DNA from: Bigelowiella natans CCMP2755
Taxonomy: Eukaryota; Cercozoa; Chlorarachniophyceae
Direction: 5' to 3'
DNA: 37,965 nucleotides
Assembly: GCA_000320545.1 (NCBI GenBank)
Contig: ADNK01000420.1
Location: 1 to 37,965 of the forward strand
A model generated the notes under the pieces. It was not told where the DNA came from, did no database searches, and saw only the letters and a program-made list of their open reading frames with translations. Positions within the stretch are counted from its first letter, which is position 1, and each line of letters begins with the position of its first letter. A program made the translations under genes and the position numbers. Of the stretch, positions 13,127-23,876 are shown piece by piece.

Positions 13127-13364
13127 CATTTACGTATATCATGTATCTCACCAAAAATGGCAGATGTATTCGCTCATCATCATCTTCTTCATCATCATCA
13201 TCATCATCATCATCCGCCCTCTCGTCGTCATCATCGCAGAGAACATAGAGATAGAGAGAGGTAGCGTCATGAATCATTCGCACATCGTTCTTGAGTTGTC
13301 CGAAACTTACTACCAGAAGCAGAAGAGGAGGAGGAGGAAGGAGAAGTATCAGTTGAAGAAGAAG

Positions 13365-13396
<32 letters not shown>

Positions 13397-13976
13397 GTAG
13401 TTGCAGAGGCATCGCCGTTGTGAGCTTTCTTTTGGAAATTCTCCATATTCTTTGAGATATCCTTCGCTGACAACGATGTGCCGGTGGATGATGCCTCTAC
13501 TGCTGCTGGTGCTGCTGCTGCTGATAGTGTCACTTTCTGTGCTATACCCCCCTCTATTCCTACTGTTGCATCATCAGTCTCCTGTTTCCCCGAAGACACA
13601 TCATCGGTGTGCTCAAAGTTGTCATTGGAAGAAGAAGAAGAAGAAGAAGAAGAAGAAGAAGAAGAAGAAAGCTTCGAGTTCGTCGTCACTTTGTTTTCCG
13701 TGACTGTAGTTGTCTTGCGGGCAGATTCCCCTGCTTTTTGTATTGATACAGCAGACACACGACGCACTCACGCACTCACACAAATATACAATTTGAATAA
13801 ATATCGAATTCGAAACCCATATTATGATTTCATCCATAGCCTGCATTTGATCAACTAGGCTGACAATCTTCCTCCCCCCCCCTCAACGATATACCTCTAT
13901 CACCAGCTCTATCACCCTGATGGATGGGGGTGTTGAAGACAATTCGGAAACAGCAATAACCAACAAACACTCAAGT

Positions 13977-14016
<40 letters not shown>

Positions 14017-14237
14017 CATGTATATTATCATATTGATAGAAAATGATGAAACATCGCTGATATACTACTACAAAAGAAAGGGTTGTCATTGCAAATGTTG
14101 TGATGTTATGTACACACAGTGTTACGAGAGACTTTTGCGGATGATCCACCCTCTGCCTTCCCCTCTTTTTCCATTCCCTTCGCCCCCACGTCCCCATCCT
14201 CGTTTATCTCAGTCTTAGTTTTCTTCTTCCTCGACGT
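12402..14237 (-). other. Fusion gene exons 42-46: low-complexity Ser/Lys-rich C-terminal tail
   Basis: Exons: 14150-14237, 13311-13730, 12974-13049, 12644-12791, 12402-12509; the stop is at 12402-12404. The 420-nt exon holds two long Ser runs encoded by GAA/TTC repeats (plus-strand view 13356-13395 and 13628-13669), with a mixed segment between them. The last two exons give an Arg/Gly stretch and an acidic, Lys-rich end. No domain is recognised. The phase chain 1-1-2-0 links all five exons to the PPase end, which argues against a separate gene. A further 36-nt exon near 14335-14370 is possible between exons 41 and 42. That this tail belongs to the fusion is likely but less certain than the domains. 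Confidence 0.65.
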
Positions 14238-15259
14238 CTCAGGGGGGGGAACGCTCTCTATTCCCTGATACAAATGATGTGGCAAAGCGTGGTTTTTAGC
14301 GAAAATCTCCTCTGCTTTATCTCACTGATCTCGAAACAATCGATGGGAAGCATCTGGAACCCTGCACGGCACGGCGCGCGTAAACCATGCAAGAACCATT
14401 CAGCATTCGCATCCATCTTCAAGTCGAGAGAACACCGACAATTGCTTTCTATACAATCATTCACCATACCGAACAGTCGTCCCGACTGTCACGCATAGAT
14501 TGCATGCCACGATATATGATATATGCACGCACTGAGCAGCAGTACCCCGGACAACTTGAACCCTTCGCCGTACGCCTTTCCGTTTGATAGATCATTCCAG
14601 TACCTAGCAGCAATTATTCCACGTCAGAGATGTTGCTTTTCAGTTGAACGATGTGCCATCGGAACGGAGGAGCTCCTTTACGCAGAAGGATCTAGGTTTG
14701 GATTCGTCATCGCTGAGAATGAGAACTAGACCGCGACGCATTTGCGCTGTGCCGCCGCCGCCGTACCAATGGCCACTTTTTGAGCAACTTGCGGTGTTTT
14801 CAGTGCTGCTGCTACATCTCAGGAGAGATCCTCTAGTTTGGCGTGATTTGGAAGGGGTAGGCCAAAGCATCATATCGAGGAGGAGGAGGAGGAGGAGGAG
14901 GAGGAGGAGGAGGAGGGAGAACAATAATACCCGTGAGTTTGTTTGATGACATCTGCTGCCTTGGAAGGTGGCTCGAGTTCTGTTGTTAATGCAGGAGAGT
15001 AGTCAAGAACCACAACACCATCAGTATTGTGTAGCACGGAAGTCAAAGATCTACTTGCATGCATGTGTGTGCATGTGTGCATGTGTGCGTGTGTTTGTGT
15101 GTGTTTTCAGGAGGTCGGTGTTGATCCCAGAGGCACTGCTGCTCGCACTACGAAATAGAAAGTTGCCGAAGAATGTATTAGGATATTATTTGTCCAGGAC
15201 TACAACTACTTACGTTTCTTCTCCAACTCATTCCTTTTCTTCCCCTCTGGAATCTGAAA

Positions 15260-15303
<44 letters not shown>

Positions 15304-15630
15304 ACATACGATATAGCAATTATCCAAGAAATTCTTCCATACAGAGAATACCATTGCCTCTGGAAGATTGCTTCGCTGGAGGATAATCATCATCATCGAT
15401 GCGTTTTCGAAATTCAATGTTCAGGACAATGCATCGGTTTTTTAGTACTAGTTTGTTCATTATCATCATCATCATCATCATCATTATTATCGGTTGCAGC
15501 AGAAGCAGCAATAGTAAAGGCAATTGTTCGTAGAACTTTGTAATTTATGAGCCAATCCATGAGTTTCGCTATGAGCCCCGGTCGGTGTTTTTCGAGGCTG
15601 TTTTAGTAGTAGCAGGAACAGATCAGTCAA

Positions 15631-15682
<52 letters not shown>

Positions 15683-16092
15683 GAACAAGTGATGACATAT
15701 CTCCCTCCTCCTACTCCACCTCCTCCTACTCCACCTCCTCCTCCTCCTCCTCATCCAACCTGTTCGCATCGTGGATGTTCTCCGCATCAGGAGCAGTCTT
15801 ATCGATGGCCACCAGCTTGTAGTCAAGCTGTGTGCCGCGACATATTTAGTTAGTTAGTGTGTATGTGTGAGTGTGTGTGTGTGTGTGTGTGTGTCTGCCT
15901 TGGGGGGAGGTGGAGGGGGAGGGGGAAGGGGGGGCATACTCAAAATTCGTATTGTTCTATTTGAAGAGTGATACGCAACGAAAACGATACAAACACTTGA
16001 TGATGTTGTTGCTGTTCTTGAACAAATTATCGAGGTGTATTATCAACGCATATCATCCACATGATTACCATTTCCACCACGCCACCGACGTT

Positions 16093-16124
<32 letters not shown>

Positions 16125-16554
16125 TATCTTCACCATTACCTCTCCTTGATCTATCACAGAAATCATTCCTATTATCTTCACTGCCACTACAGCACCCGTA
16201 CCGAGGACATGCCCTCTATTTACCCACAATCGCGGAGAACAACAAATAGAGTTATCGGAATCGAGAAAAACAACGAGAAGAAACAGAATATGGCAGACTC
16301 CGTTCCCTCTCTCTTTACAATCGATGTTTTCAACGCTTAAACATCAGATTTTTTTGACGCAGCTCACAAAGAATCGCTATTATATAGTAGTAGTACCCAA
16401 TCTCCAATACGTCGAGGGGATCTCCATCTCCAAAGCGACCCTTATCGTCTTGTAGGTCATCTGCCTCCCATGTTTGAGGCAAGAAACCATAGTTGAAAAA
16501 GGGAATGCCGTACCTGTGCGTGGAAATGATGTAAGTGAAAGGGAAAGGAACATT

Positions 16555-16610
<56 letters not shown>

Positions 16611-16672
16611 AGACATCGACTATTCGTGGTCATTTGCAACCGATAATCGAATGGTTCTGTGAGCGACGGCGG

Positions 16673-16703
<31 letters not shown>

Positions 16704-16981
16704 AATGACGATGACGATGACGATAATGCTAGTGGTGGAGGTGATAGCTATGGAAGAAGTGAGTTAAACGTACAGGTAATTCCTGGGGAGATTGTGCTTC
16801 TGATCATGAGCAATCGGGTTGAATGCCTGTGATTATTGTTGCTGCTGATGATGATGATGATGATGCATAGGAGGAGGAGAAGAGAGGAAAACATCGGTCG
16901 TATCCATCAAATGGCCGACATTGCAAAACATATTATCTGTATATATAATTCCTCCGTTGTTGGAGAAGGAAAAGAGCAATG

Positions 16982-17022
<41 letters not shown>

Positions 17023-17598
17023 GAGAATAATACTATACCAAATCCACGTGCTACATTTAGTATGTATATATATAGGCTGAATATATTGTTTTCACGTACG
17101 ATTTTCTTCTGCATCTCAAGCTTATCCGTACGGCCCATCGGTATCTTTGCACCAAGTAACGACAACAACAACAACAACAACAACAATTACAAACACTCTC
17201 AAATGAAATAGAATAAAGAGGGGGGGGGGCAGGGGGAAACAAGAAAAACATGAATGGTCGGTTGGTTACGATTAGTTGCAGGAATGGGTACTTTGTTGAT
17301 TATGGCCTCTTTCTTCTTCTTCTTCTTCTTCTTCTTCTTCTTCTTCTTTTATCACTACTACTACTACTACTACTACCACCATTACCACCAGATGTTAAAT
17401 TGTCCTCAAACAGCAAGCAACACACCTCTACCAACATATTGCACGAAATGATAGTGCCGCCATCTTCTTCGGAGCCTGCTCCTCCACTGCTGCCTCGTCT
17501 CTCTTCTTTGAGGTTGAGAGGAATATCGTGCCATGGGGATATCTTGTTACCGCTGATGATAAAGTCATTCGTTAATCAAGGGGCAAGGACAGATATAT

Positions 17599-17640
<42 letters not shown>

Positions 17641-18530
17641 AAGTATACGAATGCAAAAGATGACAGGTTTTTACAATAATGCTCATAATATCTTCTGTAT
17701 ATTTAATTTCAAAAAAACCGGAGGAGTAGCAGCAGCTTCCTTTTCATGTATTGCAATAGTACTACTGGTACTTGCATTTCTTCTTCGTCTTCCTCTTCTT
17801 CTTCTTCTTCCTCTTTTCCTCCTTCTTCTTTCTTATTCAATACCTTCGGTCGTTGAAATGTAACATCCAATCTGTTGTTGTTCAGTGTGATGACGTCCAA
17901 GGTAATGCAATCAAATAGTCAGTACTGCTGATGGTGACGATTGTGTACTACGAAAACGATTATGATAACGATGACACTGGCACGTTCAGTTTTTCCAATA
18001 AATTTCGAAATGATAAATTCAGTAACCGAAGATCTAAATCTATATGCTTCTTGCACCAAACATCTGATCTACTCATCAACTAATCACTTGCATCCATAAA
18101 AAGTGAGGAATGATGGAAAGACGATGCACTTCATTATCCTCCTCCTCCTCCTCCTTCTTCTTCTTTCACTCATCATAGTTGTTGTGCATTCTCTATTTGG
18201 TCAGTGTCAGCATGGCATCATAAAGCAAGTGATGATATAACAATCGTACTATGTTCATAAATAACCATACCCAGCTTGCCGAACGTGCCACTTTCCTCTA
18301 TATTGCTCGTAGCAGCAGCTAGCTTGGGAGCCCCGAGCATGCGGGAGAATGGTACCCATTCTGGTAAGTTCTGAGCAAGAAAGCAAACTATCAATACGAG
18401 GAAGAAGAAGAAGACAAAGGAGTAGTGGTAGTAGTTGATTTAAATTCAGTACGAATGCATACTTAATATAATGAGCTACAGGATATTTAAATAAATGTAC
18501 ATGGATTCTATACATATAATACATGTGCAC

Positions 18531-18574
<44 letters not shown>

Positions 18575-20040
18575 AACCGGATTCTGATAATACGCTATCA
18601 TGATGTTCCAGCCTTCCTCAACCATAAAACTGCAGCATTGCATGTATGTGGCGGATGTTGGGAGGAGGAGGAGGAGGAGGAGGAGGAGGAGGAGGAGGAG
18701 GAGGAGGAAACGACAACACATAAGTACAACAACAAAAACAATAATAATATTATTATTATTAATGATAATAATAATAATGATAACGAGACTAATTACTGTT
18801 GATTCTTTCTTGCCTGTGACATTACCATCAATACTCCATCTACCACTATTTATCACCTCCGAAATTATCTTCAACCATCATCGTCATCATCATCATCACC
18901 TTCGCATCATTATCCTCTTTAACTAGCGGCAGCTATTTTTTTTTTTCTTCTTCTTCTTCTTCTTCTTATTATTATTATCATCATCATTACTATCCCAATC
19001 ATCGTTGCTGCATTGATTCTCACCCAGATGGGACGCATGAAAGCGTATCCTCCCAATCATTCGGAATTCCTCCAACACACTCCTGAGAATAGAGAATCGA
19101 TAATCGTGATCAACAAACCGCACAAAGAGCACACAAAAGCAGCACTGGCAATAACTGTTAAGTCCAACCTTCACCCCCTTCCGAGCCATCGCTCGCATTT
19201 TTGAGCCGGATATTGACAAGAAATCCTTCAAATACAAAACAAACACACACACACACACACACGCGTGTACATATATTAGTAAACATTTTACAATGCGTTT
19301 TGTAGGCAGGTTGTACGATGTGCATTGGAAAAACAAATGCAAAGAGCAGAACGGATGATGCATCATCCACGAGCAGTACCTTTTTCCGTGAAGAGTCTCT
19401 CTTCTTCATTTTCATATCTTTCGTATCATAATACACCTGCGGTGAAGAATCAAAGGCTCATGTTCATCCGCACATGCTTGTGATAAGGCACATCATCGAC
19501 CGACAGGGCTGGTGACATCGGCAGCAGCAACAATGTAATAATATCGAGGACACCTTGCCAAAGGACAGAATTTGCATGTCACCCATGCCAGGACTTGTTT
19601 GCAGCACGTATCTAAGAAGAAGAAGAAGAAGAAGAAGAAAAGAGGAGATAACACCAAAAACAAAGTAAGGAAGAGTAAGATGATTCCAGAAGAAGAAAAA
19701 AGATGAAAAGGAGATAAAAGGGAGGAGAAACCCTGCATTCAAGATCAGAATCGGATTTAAGTAAGAGCCCCCCCCCCCCCCCCCCCTTCCCTTTTCATCA
19801 CCCGATCGGGGCCTGGTCATATAAATTTGGGTGCCCCAAAACCAACTCTACAGGATAACACAAGCGAGCTATGATTCTAGTTGACGTGTCTGTCATCTGA
19901 CGTTGCTCCAGCATTCCTCCTCGACTTGGCATGCCACTGTACTTCTGTGGGACCTGCATACATCATCGGCGAAGGCCATATTGCCAGCACCGTTGAGGCC
20001 GGTAGCATCCCCTTTTCTATCACCTAACGATACCCGGTAG

Positions 20041-20090
<50 letters not shown>

Positions 20091-20286
20091 GGTTTGATAC
20101 AGTGACTCTACTACTTTTACTACTACTGCTACTACCTGCACATGTTGTTTAATTCTCACATCCAAGGGCACATCGTCAGCCTTGCTCCAACCCCCCAAGG
20201 GTGATAGCCATAGCGTTGGTTTTCGGAATCCTTGCTTCTTTAGCCGATTTCCGGCCTCTTGCATCAAGTGGGCATGTCTGAATATG

Positions 20287-20318
<32 letters not shown>

Positions 20319-20339
20319 GGGGGGGGGGGGGGGGGATGC

Positions 20340-20374
<35 letters not shown>

Positions 20375-21526
20375 TGTTGTTGTTGTTGTAGCAGTATTAG
20401 TAGCAGTATATTCGTAAGAACGTGCCTGTATGCTCGGCAGATACTAAAAACACATTTTAGAAAATGAAGTTAGGCTGTAAGTACCCCGCATGAGTAGGAT
20501 TTCGAGTTTGGAATGCATATACAGCATCAGCGTTTCGTTGTTTGAATTTGCCTCGTAGCTCTTCCGGCGTGAGACGATATTTATCAAGCCCATCGTCATA
20601 CCTATTAGCAGTAGTAGTAGTAAGTAGTAGTAGTAAGTAGTAGTAGAAGTAGTAGTAGTAAGTAGTAGTAGTAGTGTGGTAGTAGTAATAGCACGTTACA
20701 TCCAAGAACAATTTAAAATAAAACAGTGATTTTCGAAACCAATCCGAAAGCACCGACGAGACTCCCAAGAGTAAACTATCGTCACGTTTTGATTTGTAGC
20801 TTAGTAGCCGTAGTATTTTGAGTAACATCCCGCCTCTCCCACCCTGACCTTATTCGTTCGAGCAGCTCGATTTCTCCTCCAAGAAGCCAATTGCCAGCAT
20901 GCACCCACTTCTGCATGTATCTGTCAAAGAGGAGGAAAAAGAAGAAGAAGGGAGAAGGGGGGTACAATGTCAAAGTTGGATGCACACGAAGCGTAGGCCA
21001 TCGAAGTTGTAGTATCACGATGATGATATACCGACAAGCATGATAATGATGATGATGATGATGATAATGATTACGATTCTTACTGTTATTGTTATTGTTA
21101 ATGTTAATGTTATTGTTATTACGGATGATTCTTGTCCCATCCCCCGAACACACGCGCAATCATTTCGTCCTTTCGAAATCTAATGAATCAATAAATCCTT
21201 TGTGTCACCGAGGGCATTGGGGGAAATGTGTGTGTGTGTGTGGTGCTTTTGTTGATGATAATGATCATGGAGTGATATGATGTGTCTATTCGAAATAACA
21301 CAAAGGAATTAAGAATATCGTTTCTCTCGTTTGTATATGTTGAAATACTCGTAGATTTCAGGATCTGTAAGTACAGCGATGACCTTTCCTGATAATTGGC
21401 CAATGATCGATGACACATAATAACAATAATAACATCGTGAAAGGTGAATTGCCCTGCTACTCTATATCACCATCGTCTTCGTCGTCATCATCATCATGAT
21501 TATTTTCAACAAAAGAGAAAGGCACA

Positions 21527-21563
<37 letters not shown>

Positions 21564-23122
21564 GTCGGCGCGACAAGGGCGATTTTCTTCTCCTTCGATT
21601 TGATTATTGCATCTTTTGTGTTGTCATTGATTGGGAGAACGATAGGAATCGGCATGTTCACTCGCAGTCCCATTTGCAGCTCAGTAGAGTAGTCATCAAA
21701 ATTGGTCTGTTGAAGAAAGAGAAGAAGAAGAAGAAGAAGAAGAAGAAGAAGAAGAAGATGATGATGAAAAGGAAATATAAATATCAGAAAACAAGGAAGA
21801 ATGAAATGCCTCCTAGCACATTCCAAGGGGAGAACATCCCACAGTACTGAGCACACTGAAATGTTTGTTTTCTATGAATTTCACGCGAGGTAGCCATTGC
21901 TCCCTACTCAGCCGTTGTTCCACAGCATTGCATATGCTAGTAACAATGGATTAACCACCACCATCATCATATTTCTAAAGTCTCCAGATCCTCTACACCG
22001 CACCTGCGTGGTGAGGGCGTTCTTATTGCCCGTCAAGTCGTTTGGATCTAATAGCAGAGAGTTGAAATGCAGAGTCTGTAACAAGGCCCCCTCGCGCATA
22101 AACCCTGTCAGCGGGGACGCCCACCCCTCACCTTATCACCACATCAAGAGAAAGGAGAGAGAGAAGACAGAGAAGACCAGAAAGACAAAAGGCGAGGACG
22201 AGAGCAGAACCAACATTGTATTTGTATTAGAGATGTAACGAATGAACTTGATTGGCATCGTATCTGAAAAGAAGACCCCCACTTGCAATCTACAGGAGAC
22301 CACAACTTACGGAATACACCGATGTATCTCGCTTCTACAACAAGCAGGACAGTTTGCCGTGCCGACGAGGCGCTTAACGTCGGTGTGTAGGGAACTATCA
22401 TTCGTCGTCTCCTTGCTACATGTGCACGATGAGCAAATCTCCATATTTTCAAAGATAGAGGTCAAGAAGAAGAGGTACTGCTAATACGGCTCGTTCTGAC
22501 ACCACAGCGCGTACTCAAAAGACTACACTAGCAGATACAATGCTACTACCGATGCACTGAACCCAGTTGACATCCACATTCGTAAGCAGCACTTTGGGGA
22601 ACTTCGCAGCTGCGGCTCGTGAGTAGGTTGAAAACTGCGGGGTTTTCCAGTTGAAGCCGCCGTCTGGAGGGCTCTGCAGCGGATACCACGATGGGACCTT
22701 TGCACGCCGCGGAACAACACGACAATATGACGATATCAAGCAACAATGACAAAGTCGTCATAAGAGGATGCTGGTAGTGGTGATATGGTTGCAGGTTACG
22801 GTGTATTTTTTGTCTCAAGACATCAGCAATCACAGGGTGGGGAGAGACTGCCAACGGTGCCAAATCATCCCCATCAGGACTTTTGGAACTACACGGTTCT
22901 ACTGCATGATACAGTGCCCATATGTTGTTGTTGTGAGAAGTTGCTTACGTTATAACCAACAGATACCCCACGGCTGAGAAGCGCCTGGTTACATGCAAAA
23001 GCATCACAGAAAGCCGCAACTTTATCATCGCCATTATCATCATCTATCATGATCATCGTCGTCATATCAACGGCTCTGGTGCTAGTCTTTAACTGCCCCG
23101 CAGGGTATGTTTGTGTGTTTGC

Positions 23123-23161
<39 letters not shown>

Positions 23162-23299
23162 GGTGATTACAAAGATGGTGGTGGTGGTGATGATGATAAT
23201 ACATAAAGGACGTCATCATGATCATCATATATTCCAAACCTTTCCTATCTGTATTGCAGCCTGCTCTGCTGCCTTATCATCCTACAACAGTGGTGGTGA

Positions 23300-23337
<38 letters not shown>

Positions 23338-23674
23338 CTATATCAGTGGTAGTAGCAGTAGAAGCAGTAGTAGTGGTAGTAGCAGCCGTGTTGTCTTATT
23401 TATATAATTTAACGTTCATCTGTGACACATCCTCCTCCTCCGCCGCCTCCCCCAAGATCCACGGGTTAGTTAGTGTCGACGGGATTATTGGGCATAACCT
23501 TGGCAGTGAGCATGATTGATATTTCTGGATGTGTTGGGGATTCGTATGGCTCTATCTCACCGCTACCAGTGTTTCCGATGATACCGAGTGATGACGACGA
23601 CGATGGTGATGATGATGATGATGGTACAGGACCCAAATCTACTTGAACCTTAAAAAATTAATAGAAACAGTGCG

Positions 23675-23712
<38 letters not shown>

Positions 23713-23841
23713 GAGGATGTGGCGTTATCCGTACTATACACACGGCTTGCTTGTCGCCATCGTACCTACCTCGAGAAAAGGAAGGCCTCTAACGTTGTGC
23801 GACCTGCCAAAATCCAAGCCAAGATTATTCGTTAAAAAGAG

Positions 23842-23876
<35 letters not shown>

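Larger units (their letters stand above)
14546..18370 (-). other. Fusion gene exons 29-41: soluble inorganic pyrophosphatase domain
   Basis: Exons: 18271-18370, 17844-17871, 17426-17552, 17100-17144, 16774-16826, 16397-16513, 16140-16215, 15760-15827, 15537-15597, 15214-15253, 14931-14979, 14767-14811, 14546-14603. Landmarks of family I PPase appear in order: [10 protein letters not shown] (about 899-908), [38 protein letters not shown] (about 972-987), [12 protein letters not shown] (about 999-1010, with the metal-binding Asp residues kept), [55 protein letters not shown] and [10 protein letters not shown]. Unlike the kinase-like domain, this one looks catalytically complete, so hydrolysis of PPi is likely. 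A Gly/Lys-rich segment follows. Confidence 0.88.
18578..23092 (-). other. Fusion gene exons 11-28: ATP sulfurylase domain
   Basis: Exons: 22972-23092, 22800-22901, 22550-22663, 22311-22334, 22004-22047, 21562-21706, 21349-21388, 21123-21179, 20849-20920, 20485-20601, 20136-20277, 19886-20023, 19802-19845, 19554-19611, 19380-19436, 19169-19225, 19024-19082, 18578-18629. Family landmarks in order: HGG near the start, [65 protein letters not shown] (about 643-652; the QxRN and HxGH active-site motifs intact), [59 protein letters not shown] and [10 protein letters not shown]. Expected but not found are [12 protein letters not shown] after exon 13 and the GRDPAG loop after exon 22. The junctions at exons 11/12/13 and 22/23 were chosen by phase and could be wrong. 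Confidence 0.85.

Noticed and set aside
13164-13397. Ile-rich and Lys-rich plus-strand frame
   Set aside because: It is a translation of ATC and GAA repeats; the minus strand carries the real exon.
22546-22863. 105-codon minus-strand frame across the sulfurylase N-terminal part
   Set aside because: Only part of it agrees with the exon model; the conserved NVDVNWVQ segment is in another frame, so most of this frame crosses an intron and is a shadow.
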